Shown one piece after another: positions 52,759-61,898 of a stretch of 64,000 bases of DNA (its first letter is position 1; each line of letters starts with the position of its first letter). The notes beneath the pieces were generated by a model that was given only the letters and a program-made list of their open reading frames with translations, was not told the DNA's origin and did not search any database. The position numbers were made by a program, and so were the translations under genes. This DNA comes from Brucella sp. BE17 (GTDB lineage Bacteria > Pseudomonadota > Alphaproteobacteria > Rhizobiales > Rhizobiaceae). The stretch lies in assembly GCF_039545455.1 (NCBI RefSeq), contig NZ_CP154468.1:62001-126000 (forward strand). The letters are read 5' to 3'.

Positions 52759-53469
52759 TTAAATCTTATCAATGTCGATCAGTTTTGCGCGGATCATGCC
52801 GCGCAACGAATTGCCAACCAGAATGGTCCGTGCTTTTTTCAGGTCTTTAACCGAAACCGGCGTTTCGGTGGCAATGCCGTTGTTGAGGATTTCGCGGCGC
52901 AAAACACCGTCGAGAAGCCCTGACGACAGCGCGGGCGTGGCGAAGGTAGCATCGCCTGTATCGAGAAAAATCGAGGTGATCGTGCCTTCGCACAGTTCAT
53001 CGCGCTCGTTAAGCAGAATGACTTCATCCACTTCCGCGAGCGAATATTCCTCCCGCGCCGCAATATAGGCTCGGCGACGCGTGGTTTTGTGGCGCAAGAG
53101 CGGATCGTCGTGTCTGAGGCGAGTGCTAGCGATGGCAATGCGCCAGACAGTGTTTTGCGGTAATGGTTCGAAAGGGGTGGCGATAATCTCGCTCAAACCG
53201 TCGGGTGCCAGCGTCAGGCGCAGTTTCAAGGCCTGATCGGATGTGCCTGCCGCTTCGATCTTTTGGCGGATCGCCATCATATCGCAATCGAAGCCGAGCT
53301 CGTTGGCCGAACCTTCCAGGCGCGCCATATGCAGATCAAGACGCAGGACACCCGACAGGGGTTCCCAGCGCATGGTCTCGATCAGTTGATAATCGGGCCC
53401 CTGATCGGTCTGCTCATCGAGCTTGACGCTGGCTTCTGCCCCGTCGCGAACCGCGCTTTCACCAGACAT
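52759..53469 (-). CDS. pabC: Class IV aminotransferase-like protein (PabC-like, aminodeoxychorismate lyase)
   Basis: About 236 residues (or 204 from ATG 53373). It belongs to the branched-chain-aminotransferase/aminodeoxychorismate-lyase fold. The segment LAEVDEVILLNERDELCEGT followed by ITSIFLD matches the PLP-binding region. It lies directly downstream of pabB; the annotated start overlaps pabB by 88 bp, and a shorter start 9 bases after the pabB stop is also possible. With PabB it would convert chorismate to p-aminobenzoate for folate. Confidence 0.82.
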   Translation of the reverse strand: MSGESAVRDGAEASVKLDEQTDQGPDYQLIETMRWEPLSGVLRLDLHMARLEGSANELGFDCDMMAIRQKIEAAGTSDQALKLRLTLAPDGLSEIIATPFEPLPQNTVWRIAIASTRLRHDDPLLRHKTTRRRAYIAAREEYSLAEVDEVILLNERDELCEGTITSIFLDTGDATFATPALSSGLLDGVLRREILNNGIATETPVSVKDLKKARTILVGNSLRGMIRAKLIDIDKI

Positions 53470-54569
53470 TCCTCATACTCCGCTTGCGCTGTGGAATCGA
53501 AGACCACGCCGCCTCCGACATTGAAGATCGCATGATTTTGATCCAGAAGCGAGATCGTGCGAATGGCCACATTGAACCGCATTTGCCCGCCCGGGGCGAT
53601 CCATCCGAGCGATCCACAATAGATATCGCGGGGGCCAATCTCAAGTTCGCGCAGGATTTTCATGGCGCTGATTTTCGGTGCGCCGGTAATCGAACCACAG
53701 GGAAACAGGGCTGCAAAAATTGACCGCAACGGCAGATTGCTTTTCAGTCTTGCGCGCACACGGCTGATCATCTGATGAACGGTGGGATAGGTTTCAACCC
53801 TGAAAAGCTCAGGTACATCCAGCGAACCGACGTCGCTGATCAATGAAATGTCGTTGCGCAGAAGATCGACGATCATGCGGTTTTCTGCCTGGTTTTTCGG
53901 GTCGTTCATCAGGAAGCGCCGGTTTTCTTCATCTTCTTGCGGCGATGACCCGCGCGGCATGGTGCCCTTCATCGGATGGGTCTCGATAAAGCCATCGCTG
54001 CCGATCTCAAAAAACAGTTCTGGCGAGCGCGACAGGATGACGGGGCCACCAAGATCGCAAAAAGTGGCATAACGCACCGGCTGACGCTGGCTAAGCTTGT
54101 TGAAAAGCGTCAGCGGATCGCCCTGCCATTGCGCGTCAACAGGGAAGGTCAGGTTGCCCTGATAGCAGTCGCCGTCGCGCAAATGCTGGTGCAACCGATC
54201 GAAGCGTTGCTGATAGTCCTCAAATGACCATTGTGCGACGGGGTCGTGCAGGACGGTATGCGGGTCATCATTGTGATGATGAATCGCTTCGTCGCAAGGA
54301 CCGTCGAAAACGCCAAAGCACAGCAGCGGGGTTCTGCGATTTTCCGGTAGGAGTGGTGCTAGCTTGGGTTCAAGAAGATAGCCTGCTTCATAAGCGAAAT
54401 AGCCTGCAAGCCATTTTCCCGCCTCATGTGCGCGCTGCATCGCCTCCCATGCACACTCGAATTCGCTGGCACTTTCCGCGCGGATAATCGAAGACGGGTT
54501 CGCGAAAAGAACATCGCGGCCCGCCTTGTCATCCCGAAACAAAATAAGCGGCCTCTTAGAAACCGGCAC
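53382..54569 (-). CDS. pabB: Aminodeoxychorismate synthase component I
   Basis: A 395-residue chorismate-binding enzyme. The key motif PCGSITGAPKISAMKILREL and the RSPELFFEIGSDGFIETHPM segment are typical of PabB. It starts at GTG 54569, nine bases after the pepF stop, on the same strand. It makes 4-amino-4-deoxychorismate from chorismate with ammonia; a glutaminase (PabA) is not encoded nearby. It is downstream of the oligopeptidase gene and upstream of pabC. Confidence 0.92.
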   Translation of the reverse strand: MPVSKRPLILFRDDKAGRDVLFANPSSIIRAESASEFECAWEAMQRAHEAGKWLAGYFAYEAGYLLEPKLAPLLPENRRTPLLCFGVFDGPCDEAIHHHNDDPHTVLHDPVAQWSFEDYQQRFDRLHQHLRDGDCYQGNLTFPVDAQWQGDPLTLFNKLSQRQPVRYATFCDLGGPVILSRSPELFFEIGSDGFIETHPMKGTMPRGSSPQEDEENRRFLMNDPKNQAENRMIVDLLRNDISLISDVGSLDVPELFRVETYPTVHQMISRVRARLKSNLPLRSIFAALFPCGSITGAPKISAMKILRELEIGPRDIYCGSLGWIAPGGQMRFNVAIRTISLLDQNHAIFNVGGGVVFDSTAQAEYEECLVKARFATGQKPASSSMSRPIRGPIIN

Positions 54570-54578
54570 GACTATATC

Positions 54579-56438
54579 TCAGTCTTCCATGGCTTCGAGT
54601 TCGTCGATGATGCCTTCGATCACCGACAGGCCCCTGTGCCAGAAATCCGGATCGGTCGCGTCAAGGCCAAACGGTGCCAGCAGTTCCTTGTGGTGCTTGG
54701 TGCCGCCAGCTTTCAGCATATCGAAATATTTCTGCTGAAAGCCAGTTTCGGAATTCTGGTAAACGGCGTAGAGCGAATTGACCAGACAATCGCCGAAGGC
54801 ATAGGCATAGACATAAAATGGCGAATGGATGAAGTGCGGGATATAGGTCCAGAAGGTCTCGTAGCCCGGATTGAGATTGACCGCATCGCCAAGGCTTTCG
54901 CGCTGCACATCCATCCAGATTTCACCGATGCGTTCCGCGGTCAGTTCACCCTCGCCGCGTTCCTTATGGATGCGGCGCTCGAACTGGTAGAATGCGATCT
55001 GGCGCACGACCGTGTTGATCATGTCTTCGGCCTTTTGCGCCAGCATGGCCTTGCGCTCGCGCTTGTCCTTGGTGGCCGCAAGCAGGGATCGGAAGGTGAG
55101 CATCTCGCCGAAGACCGATGCGGTTTCGGCAAGCGTCAGTGGCGTTCCGGCCATGAGCGCGCCCTGCTTCCCAGCCAGAACCTGATGCACACCATGGCCA
55201 AGTTCATGGGCGAGCGTCATCACATCGCGCGGCTTGCCCATATAGTTGAGCAACACGTAAGGATGCGCCGAGGGCACTGTGGGATGGGCAAAGGCACCCG
55301 GTGCCTTGCCGGGGCGGACCGGAGCGTCGATCCAGTTCTTGTCAAAGAAGTCGCGTGCAATATCGGCCATTTCAGGCGCGAAATTGCCATAGGCGGAAAG
55401 CACGGTTTCGCGCGCCTGGTCCCATGAAATCAGCGCCTGCGGCGTCTCCGGAAGCGGCGCATTGCGATCCCAGTTTTCAAGCTTCTCAAGGCCGAGCCAT
55501 TTGGCCTTCAGCGCATAATAACGGTGTGACAAGCGCGGATAGGCATCTTCGACGGCTTTGGTCAGCGCATCGACCACCTCGCGCTCGACACGATTGGCAA
55601 GGTGCCGGCTGTCGGCGATATCCTGAAAACCGCGCCAGCGGTCGGAAATTTCCTTGTCCTTGGCCAGCGTATTGGTGATCAGCGTGAAGATGCGCAGATT
55701 TTCACCAAAAGTCTTGGCCAGCGCTTGCGAGGCCTTCTTGCGGATAGCACCATCGGCATCCTGCAACAGGTTGAGCGTTTGTTCGATGGCCAGTTCCTCG
55801 TCATCGACCTCAAAGCGCAGGCTCGCCATCGTCTCATCAAAAAGACGGTTCCAGGCACTGTAGCCGGTGATCGACTTTTCGTGGAAGAGCTGTTCCAGCT
55901 TGTCATCGAGCTCATAAGGCTTGTCGAGGCGCAGGTCTTCCAGCCATGGCCGGTAATGGGCAATGGCGGTATTGGCTTTCATTGCCTTTTCGAGAACTGC
56001 ATCATCGATGCGGTTGATTTCGAGACTGAAGAAAATAAGCGGCGTGTTGGCATCAGTCAGTTTCTGCTGAACATCGCCGTACAGTTTCATGCGCCTGGGG
56101 TCGCTGGTGTCACCATAATAATAAAGCCCTGCAAAAGAGGCGATGCGGCCCATGAGTTCGCTCAGGGCTTCATAGTCGCGGATCGCATCGGCAAAAGCGC
56201 CGCCATCAACTTTCGCCGCTTCTTCGCCAAGCCGACCTTTCCACCGCTTTTCAAAATCAGTCGCATCCCGGGCTGCCTTTTCCAGATCTGCCTTCAGTTC
56301 CGCGCTTTCGGGTGAAGGATAGAGATCTGCCAGGTTCCATTCCGGCAAAGCGCCAAGATCGGACTTTTTTGATGCACCTACAGCATTGGCGGCAGCACGC
56401 GGAAGGGGATTTGAGAAAGGGGTTGAAACTTGGGTCAT
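54579..56438 (-). CDS. pepF: Oligoendopeptidase F (M3B metallopeptidase)
   Basis: A 619-residue cytoplasmic zinc peptidase. The zinc motif HELGH is at residues 411-415 (LAHELGHGVHQVLAGKQG), in the normal place for PepF. The N-terminal region is a long helical lobe. ATG 56438 has AGGAG 6 bases upstream; an open extension of 33 codons further upstream has no homology. It cleaves short peptides. It is the first gene of a likely operon with pabB and pabC. Confidence 0.94.
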   Translation of the reverse strand: MTQVSTPFSNPLPRAAANAVGASKKSDLGALPEWNLADLYPSPESAELKADLEKAARDATDFEKRWKGRLGEEAAKVDGGAFADAIRDYEALSELMGRIASFAGLYYYGDTSDPRRMKLYGDVQQKLTDANTPLIFFSLEINRIDDAVLEKAMKANTAIAHYRPWLEDLRLDKPYELDDKLEQLFHEKSITGYSAWNRLFDETMASLRFEVDDEELAIEQTLNLLQDADGAIRKKASQALAKTFGENLRIFTLITNTLAKDKEISDRWRGFQDIADSRHLANRVEREVVDALTKAVEDAYPRLSHRYYALKAKWLGLEKLENWDRNAPLPETPQALISWDQARETVLSAYGNFAPEMADIARDFFDKNWIDAPVRPGKAPGAFAHPTVPSAHPYVLLNYMGKPRDVMTLAHELGHGVHQVLAGKQGALMAGTPLTLAETASVFGEMLTFRSLLAATKDKRERKAMLAQKAEDMINTVVRQIAFYQFERRIHKERGEGELTAERIGEIWMDVQRESLGDAVNLNPGYETFWTYIPHFIHSPFYVYAYAFGDCLVNSLYAVYQNSETGFQQKYFDMLKAGGTKHHKELLAPFGLDATDPDFWHRGLSVIEGIIDELEAMED

Positions 56439-57024
56439 GGCGTTCTCCTGTCGGCTTCTTCTCGCATGTCTTGTCGAGATCGCCAAGGTGGAAGTGCCCT
56501 CTTTCGTGATGGTGAAACGCGCCCCGACCGGAATCAAAGTTTATGGGATTATGGCTGACGGCTTCAGAATATGGCGCTGATGTGGCTTCGTTATAGAGAG
56601 AACTTGAATACACTTATGCGGCTTGGAAAATTTCGCCTTCCCGGAAAATGAATTCACTTGGAAATCGATAATCTGTTGAATATAAAGACTTTTATGCATG
56701 TTCTCTTGTTTGGCTCGATCAATTGCGGCTTCTTGAAGACTGTTAATATTTTTTTTACTATAATGAAAATAGATGCACTGTTGTGTCTTTTTTGCCATGG
56801 TGTTTCCGCATTTGTTGTTCACTAAAGCTCTATTAACCATTCAATCCGACAATGGGTCGATGGAGGCGAAGGGCAAGTTGCAGAAGGCTTGTTAACAAAA
56901 GAGCCGGTCGCAATGGTGTTCGCAGCGGTTATGGCATGTGCTGTAGCCAGTCTTCGATCGGAGCTGGACAAGGTTTTGGACGCGGCCTGTGGGAACGGAT
57001 AAAACGGTAAGGCGATACGATCTG
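56439..57024. other. 586-bp intergenic region, AT-rich
   Basis: This is the divergent gap between pepF and the DUF882 peptidase gene. The stretch 56580-56830 is much more AT-rich than the neighbours and holds one small open frame (56541-56798, listed separately). Near 56890 a TTGTTAAC motif occurs upstream of the DUF882 gene. Nothing else is recognised. Confidence 0.4.
56541..56798 (-). CDS. Possible small helical protein, ribbon-helix-helix-like (uncertain)
   Basis: An open frame of about 85 codons starting MAKKTQQCIYFHYSKKNINS at ATG 56798 (99 codons from 56840). The segment NINSLQEAAIDRAKQENMHK followed by SLYIQQIIDFQ resembles the two helices of a ribbon-helix-helix DNA-binding protein. 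The AT-rich composition is unlike the surrounding genes and no good ribosome site is visible. It could be chance or a small transferred gene. Confidence 0.3.
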   Translation of the reverse strand: MAKKTQQCIYFHYSKKNINSLQEAAIDRAKQENMHKSLYIQQIIDFQVNSFSGKAKFSKPHKCIQVLSITKPHQRHILKPSAIIP

Positions 57025-58872
57025 ATGAATAGCATATCGACCATTCAAATGTGTCTGGCGGATGTCTGGGCAAAAGTCAGGCTCGGTGCGAAAGCCCGTC
57101 TGTCTCTGTCGCTTTCAGTCGTCGCGGCAACTTTTGCTTTGGCATTCATGCCAGCGCAGGCTTTCGCTGAGACGCGTTCGTTGAAGCTTTATTACGTCCA
57201 TACCGGTGAAAAGGCCGAAATCGCCTTCAAGCGCAATGGCCGCTATCTTCCCGACGGCCTCAAACGTCTGAACGTTTTTCTGCGCGACTGGCGCCGCAAC
57301 GAGCCGACCAAGATGGATCCGCGTCTGTTCGATCTGGTCTGGCAGGTTTATAAATCCTCAGGTTCCAGCCAGTACATAACGGTTGTATCGGCATATCGTT
57401 CCCCCGCAACCAACAAGATGCTGCGTGGCAAATCGAGCGGTGTGGCCAAAAAGAGCCAGCATATGCTCGGTCGTGCCATGGATTTCTTCATTCCCGGCGT
57501 CAATCTCGCCAAGCTGCGCGGCATCGGCATGCGCTATCAGATCGGCGGCGTTGGCTATTATCCGCGCTCCGGCTCTCCTTTCGTCCATATGGATGTCGGT
57601 AATGTGCGCTCCTGGCCCCGTATGAGCCGTCGCGAATTGCTGGCCCTGTTCCCGGATGGCAAAACCGCACACCTGCCGTCCGATGGTAAGCCGTTACCGG
57701 GTTATCAGCAGGCGCTTGCCATGATCGAAAAGCGGAAAGGCAGCGGCGGCGAAATCCTGATGGCCAGCAATTCCAGTACCAAGCGCAAGAGCAAGTCGCT
57801 CTTCGGTGCGCTGTTTGGCGGTGGTGCCGACGAAGAAGAGGATAATGGCGATACCGCCGTGCGCGGAAGCGCGCGTCCGGTACGAAATACGGCTCCCGTG
57901 AGAGAAGCACCTGCCGCAGTACCACAGCAGCCGGTACAGCCGGAAGAAACGATGATCGCAGCGTTGCCGACCAGAAATGCTCCGATCCCGATGCAGGCAC
58001 CGCGCCCTGAAACGAACCTGGAATCTTTGATGCCTGCGGTAGAGCCACAGAATGCCGCACCCGCTCAAGATGCGGCGCTGGTGGCTATGAATGTGCCGAT
58101 TCCGGCAAGTAAACCGCAGGATGCCATAGCGCTCGCTATGGCTGAGGCCGAAACGCAAGCGCCTTCTGCGTTGATGAATGGTTTTGTGCCGGTTCCGTCA
58201 ATACGTCCGGATGGACAATCCGGGGCTGCTTCCGGTCAGGATGCCATCGCGGCGCTCGTCAGTGAGCAGCATGATGTCCTAGCGGCAAACAATGCAGATG
58301 CTTCGGCACCGATAGCGGGTCAGGCGGGTGCCTTGCCTCTGCCGCAGGAAGCGCCGCGCGCCAGCACAGAAATCGCCATGCTTTCCAAGAGTGACGAAAT
58401 CGGCGAGTTGATCGCCACGCCGAAATATGATGACGATTATGACACCAAGCCGGTTGCCGCTGTTGCCGAGCAACCGACGCCGGTACAGGTCGCGTCTGCC
58501 GCAAATGCAATCCCCGTCCAGCCGGCAGTAACGAAGCAGGTCGCCAAGGTTGGCAAAGCTGCCAACACTGGCGTGCGCACCACCACCAAAGGCGCACGCA
58601 AGCTTGCCAAGGCTCTAGCGAAGCCGCGTCCGGTCGTGCAGCCGGTGACGGTACATAATGCCGCAATTGCCATGTCGGCGGAATCGGTTGCCAAAACCGT
58701 TCCAGAAACCAATCCGAACCTGCGCAATGATGCGATGCGTACGGCCCCCGCCGTAGTCTATACGGCAGGCTTCCAGCAGGGCGATCTGCCCAGTGAGCAA
58801 GCCAACAAGTTCAGGGGCAATGCCGTCACTTTCCTGACGGTGGCAAAATTCTCGAAACCAACCGATCTTTGA
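57025..58872 (+). CDS. DUF882 (M15-like) peptidase with long Ala/Pro-rich C-terminal tail
   Basis: A 615-residue exported protein. A signal segment (LSLSLSVVAATFALAFMPAQ) ends at AFA-ET. The DUF882/Peptidase_M15_2 domain (about 50-215) contains the zinc ligands in SQHMLGRAMDF and FVHMDVG. The remaining 400 residues are low-complexity, Ala/Pro-rich, with recurring PIP/PVP-x-RP/KP-type units and a Lys-rich stretch, and have no recognised fold. Bacterial homologues of the peptidase domain cut peptidoglycan peptides. It may be anchored or spread along the cell wall by its tail. A terminator follows. Confidence 0.88.
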   Translation: MNSISTIQMCLADVWAKVRLGAKARLSLSLSVVAATFALAFMPAQAFAETRSLKLYYVHTGEKAEIAFKRNGRYLPDGLKRLNVFLRDWRRNEPTKMDPRLFDLVWQVYKSSGSSQYITVVSAYRSPATNKMLRGKSSGVAKKSQHMLGRAMDFFIPGVNLAKLRGIGMRYQIGGVGYYPRSGSPFVHMDVGNVRSWPRMSRRELLALFPDGKTAHLPSDGKPLPGYQQALAMIEKRKGSGGEILMASNSSTKRKSKSLFGALFGGGADEEEDNGDTAVRGSARPVRNTAPVREAPAAVPQQPVQPEETMIAALPTRNAPIPMQAPRPETNLESLMPAVEPQNAAPAQDAALVAMNVPIPASKPQDAIALAMAEAETQAPSALMNGFVPVPSIRPDGQSGAASGQDAIAALVSEQHDVLAANNADASAPIAGQAGALPLPQEAPRASTEIAMLSKSDEIGELIATPKYDDDYDTKPVAAVAEQPTPVQVASAANAIPVQPAVTKQVAKVGKAANTGVRTTTKGARKLAKALAKPRPVVQPVTVHNAAIAMSAESVAKTVPETNPNLRNDAMRTAPAVVYTAGFQQGDLPSEQANKFRGNAVTFLTVAKFSKPTDL

Positions 58873-58909
58873 CCGATTTCTTGTTGAGCTTTGATTGAGA
58901 GCAAAAATT

Positions 58910-58931
58910 AAAGGGCCCGCGAAGGCCCTTT
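58910..58931. terminator. Bidirectional terminator between DUF882 and eda genes
   Basis: Arms AAAGGGCC (58910-58917) and GGCCCTTT (58924-58931) with loop CGCGAA, followed by TCTTTT on the plus strand and AATTTTTG on the minus strand. The flanking genes are convergent. Confidence 0.8.
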
Positions 58932-58950
58932 TCTTTTGATCTTGAGCTGA

Positions 58951-59589
58951 TCAGCCTTTTAGACCGGCAGCACCTTGCGCCAGCGCCGTAATGGCGTCCC
59001 AGTCGCCTTTCTCCACCAGCTCCTTCGGTGCGACCCACGAGCCACCAACGCAAATAACGTTCGGCAGTGCGAGATAAGTCTTTGCATTGGCCAGGCTGAT
59101 ACCGCCAGTCGGGCAGAAAAAAGTTCCGGCCAGAGGCGAGGAAAGCGCTTTGAGGAAAGATGCTCCGCCTGCCTGTTCAGCGGGGAAGAATTTGAGATGT
59201 GTGTAGCCTTCTTCGCGCAGCGTGAGCATTTCGCCTGGCGTGATGGCGGCAGGCAGGAGCGGCACGTCGCTGTCATTTGCGGCTGCAATGATCTGGCTTG
59301 TGGTGCCGGGGCTGACGATGAAACGCGAACCGGCCTTTGCCGCTTGCTCATAATGCTTTGCATTGAGGATGGTGCCCGCCCCGACAATCGCTTCGGGCAC
59401 TTCCGAGGCAACGGCGCGGATGGCGTCAAGGGCCGCATCTGTACGCAAGGTGATCTCGATTGCGGGCAATCCGCCCTTGGCCAGGGCACGGGCGAGAGGA
59501 ACGGCGTGTTCGACCCGATCGATCAGCAGCACCGGAATGACGGGCTGACCTTGCAGGACGGGGACGAGAAGGTCTGTTTTTTGCGGCAT
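58951..59589 (-). CDS. eda: 2-keto-3-deoxy-6-phosphogluconate aldolase
   Basis: A 212-residue KDPG/KHG aldolase. The Schiff-base lysine is Lys133 (HLKFFPAE), the catalytic Glu45 is in AIEITLRT, and VGAGTILN and FCPTGGI match the phosphate site. It cleaves KDPG in the Entner-Doudoroff pathway to pyruvate and glyceraldehyde 3-phosphate. ATG 59589 (MPQKTDLLVP) is chosen; the frame extends 22 codons further upstream. Single gene, convergent with the DUF882 gene. Confidence 0.95.
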   Translation of the reverse strand: MPQKTDLLVPVLQGQPVIPVLLIDRVEHAVPLARALAKGGLPAIEITLRTDAALDAIRAVASEVPEAIVGAGTILNAKHYEQAAKAGSRFIVSPGTTSQIIAAANDSDVPLLPAAITPGEMLTLREEGYTHLKFFPAEQAGGASFLKALSSPLAGTFFCPTGGISLANAKTYLALPNVICVGGSWVAPKELVEKGDWDAITALAQGAAGLKG

Positions 59590-59854
59590 GTTCTCTCGCT
59601 TAATTTTCGGCTTAACTGCTGGGACGATTAATAATCGATTTAGAATGCCTTCCATTGTTTGTCTAGCTTTGAGCTTTCAAAGCTATTTCCATCGATCGGG
59701 GCGAGTGTGGTGGATTTGATTCTGAAATCCGGTCAAAGCGCGCTTTAAAGTGATACCAATTTCAGATTAGCGCCACTGTGTAATGTCAAACGTGACTTGA
59801 ATTCGCCGTTTGCGGGAGGTAGTGCAGGGCTGGAATTCCAGAGAAGATAAGCTG

Positions 59855-60772
59855 ATGAGCAATTTACCGTTTAAAGTTGCAGCCCTTTATTGTTTTGCGC
59901 CGCTGCCGCAATATGAAAGCCTGCGTGAGCCGCTGGCCAAACTCTGCTGCACAAATGGCATCAAGGGTACACTGCTTCTGGCAGGCGAAGGGATCAACGG
60001 CACGGTTGCCGGAACGGCGGCTGCGATTGAAAAACTGGTTGAGTACATCACGGCCATTCCCGGCCTTGGCGCGCCCGAACTGAAATATTCTCATGCAAGC
60101 GAAATGCCCTTTCACCGCATGAAGGTACGGCTCAAGCGCGAAATCGTCACCATGGGCGTCGAGGGCATCGATCCCTTGAAAAGTGTGGGCACCTATATTG
60201 CGCCGCAGGACTGGAATGCATTGATCGCCGATGAAAACACTGTCGTCGTCGATACGCGCAACGATTACGAATATGCCATTGGCACATTCGAAGGCGCGCT
60301 CGATCCGCAGACCAAGACGTTTCGCGAATTTCCGCAATGGGTCGAGGACAATCGCGACAAGCTGGGAGGCAAGAAGATCGCCATGTTCTGCACCGGGGGC
60401 ATTCGCTGCGAGAAGGCGACAGCTTTTGTAAAGGGCCTTGGCTTTGATGATGTTTTTCATCTCAAGGGCGGTATTCTCAAATATCTGGAAGATGTGCCGC
60501 GTGAGGAAAGCCTATGGAACGGCGAGTGCTTCGTTTTCGATGAGCGGGTTGCCGTCGGCCATGGTCTGGTGGAAAGCGATGTTGAGCTTTGTCATGCCTG
60601 CCGTCGCCCCATCACGCCGCAAGACAAGCTTTCACAGTTCTATGAGGAAGGCATTTCCTGCGCTGGTTGCTTTGACGAGCGCACGCCGGAAGACCGCGCC
60701 CGCTTCGCCGAACGGCAAAAGCAGATCGCGCTTGCCAAACAGCGCGGTGCACCAAGGCATATTGGTAGCTAG
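59855..60772 (+). CDS. trhO: tRNA uridine-34 hydroxylase (rhodanese family, TrhO)
   Basis: A 305-residue TrhO/YceA homologue. An N-terminal acylphosphatase-like domain (about 1-100) has [14 protein letters not shown]. The rhodanese domain carries Cys179 in [13 protein letters not shown]-terminal zinc-like set (Cys246, Cys249, Cys269, Cys272) follows. The enzyme adds the 5-hydroxyl to U34 of certain tRNAs. ATG 59855 is preferred; an upstream in-frame ATG at 59810 adds 15 codons. Confidence 0.93.
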   Translation: MSNLPFKVAALYCFAPLPQYESLREPLAKLCCTNGIKGTLLLAGEGINGTVAGTAAAIEKLVEYITAIPGLGAPELKYSHASEMPFHRMKVRLKREIVTMGVEGIDPLKSVGTYIAPQDWNALIADENTVVVDTRNDYEYAIGTFEGALDPQTKTFREFPQWVEDNRDKLGGKKIAMFCTGGIRCEKATAFVKGLGFDDVFHLKGGILKYLEDVPREESLWNGECFVFDERVAVGHGLVESDVELCHACRRPITPQDKLSQFYEEGISCAGCFDERTPEDRARFAERQKQIALAKQRGAPRHIGS

Positions 60773-60830
60773 AGCGCATCCCGACAGGTGTGAAATGATT
60801 TTCCAATAAGAGCGCGTCAAATCAGATAAA
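60771..60830 (+). repeat. Dispersed extragenic repeat of the Rhizobiales type
   Basis: The segment begins AGAGCGCATCCCGACAGGTG and continues GTGTGAAATGATTTTCC, then AAGAGCGCGTCAAATCAGA. It resembles a short imperfectly palindromic repeat (GCGCATCCCGAAAAGTGTGA-type) that I recall as scattered between genes of Brucella, Ochrobactrum and Mesorhizobium. It starts at the stop codon of trhO. No other copy was noticed in this window. Confidence 0.55.
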
Positions 60831-61127
60831 CCTTTGTGCGGTTGTTTTGCCGCATGATGGCCCAAAGCACTAGCCAAATTGTTTTTGCCTGACTATTGTG
60901 CCCTTGTTTTTGGAACAATCTGAAATTGTTACAAAAATTTGGGCGACTTTTGCATGGACGCCTGTGTGAAAAGGGTCTGACGGCATCCGGGTCGCGTTTG
61001 CCTCCCTCATACCCATCATCGCAAGTCGAAGCATTGCGCAAAAAGCAATGCCTGAACGATTAAGCGCCGGTCGCTCGCCGGTGGATGATGGTGTTTGCTC
61101 GCATTGCGGGCATTATGGAGGTCGACA
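60831..61127. other. Intergenic region upstream of modA
   Basis: This holds the promoter region of the molybdate operon. I looked for a ModE-type palindrome and a molybdenum-cofactor riboswitch and could not identify either with confidence. CCGGTCGCTCGCCGG near 61067-61081 is a short hairpin close to the gene. Confidence 0.35.
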
Positions 61128-61898
61128 ATGAAGACACTTATTGCGAAAAAGCTTATCACGGCGTTTATGATCACGGTTGCAGCCAGTGCTGCTACGATTG
61201 CCAATGCAGCCGAAAAGGTCACGGTTTTTGCCGCAGCCAGCATGAAGGATGTGATCGAGGAAGCCGCCAAACAGATCAAGGCCAAGGATGGTACGGAAGT
61301 GGTTGCTTCCTTTGCTTCGTCCTCGGTGCTGGCCAAGCAGATCGAGCAGGGTGCACCTGCACAGATTTTCATTTCCGCCGATCTGGACTGGATGGATTAT
61401 GTCGAAAAAGCTGATGCCATAGACAAAGCCTCGCGCAAGGTCATTGCCGGTAATGCGCTGGTGATTGCAACGCAAAAAGATACGTCAAAGGCTGAGGCCA
61501 AGGATTTGTTGAGCGCGGGCCGTTTTGCCATGGGCGACCCGTCCAATGTTCCGGCTGGCAAGTACGGCAAGGCAGCACTGGAAAAGCTCGATCTCTGGAA
61601 AGACGTTGAAAAGAACGCCGTCTTTGCTGAAAATGTGCGTGTTGCGCTGCAATATGTGAGCCGCGCGGAAGTGAAGGCCGCAATCGTCTATGCGTCCGAC
61701 CGTGCGGCGGCGCCTGATCTTATCGAGGCCTATCGCTTCCCCGCTTCGAGCCACGCGCAGATCCTTTATCCTGCCGCCATGATTGCCAAGAATGAAAGTG
61801 ACGCCGCCAAGGCATTTCTGGCTTTCCTTGAAAGTGATGCCGGTCAGGCGATCATCAAGGATAAGGGCTTTGTCGGAGCCGCAGAGGCAGCGCAATAA
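61128..61898 (+). CDS. modA: Molybdate ABC transporter binding protein
   Basis: A 256-residue periplasmic protein. The signal peptide ends near ATIANA-AE. The oxyanion pocket is seen in VFAAASMKDVIEEAAKQ, SFASSSVLAKQIEQGAPAQI and FISADLDWMDY. The gene starts at ATG 61128, with GGAGG about 6 bases upstream. It binds molybdate/tungstate and delivers it to ModBC. Molybdate is needed by the molybdenum hydroxylase at 8595-12963. Confidence 0.95.
   Translation: MKTLIAKKLITAFMITVAASAATIANAAEKVTVFAAASMKDVIEEAAKQIKAKDGTEVVASFASSSVLAKQIEQGAPAQIFISADLDWMDYVEKADAIDKASRKVIAGNALVIATQKDTSKAEAKDLLSAGRFAMGDPSNVPAGKYGKAALEKLDLWKDVEKNAVFAENVRVALQYVSRAEVKAAIVYASDRAAAPDLIEAYRFPASSHAQILYPAAMIAKNESDAAKAFLAFLESDAGQAIIKDKGFVGAAEAAQ

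Noticed and set aside
54426..55427. 333-codon open frame antisense to pepF and pabB
   Set aside because: Mirror frame of two conserved genes; no domain recognised.
60831..61127. Molybdenum-cofactor riboswitch upstream of modA
   Set aside because: I could not match the conserved core; only a short hairpin is present.
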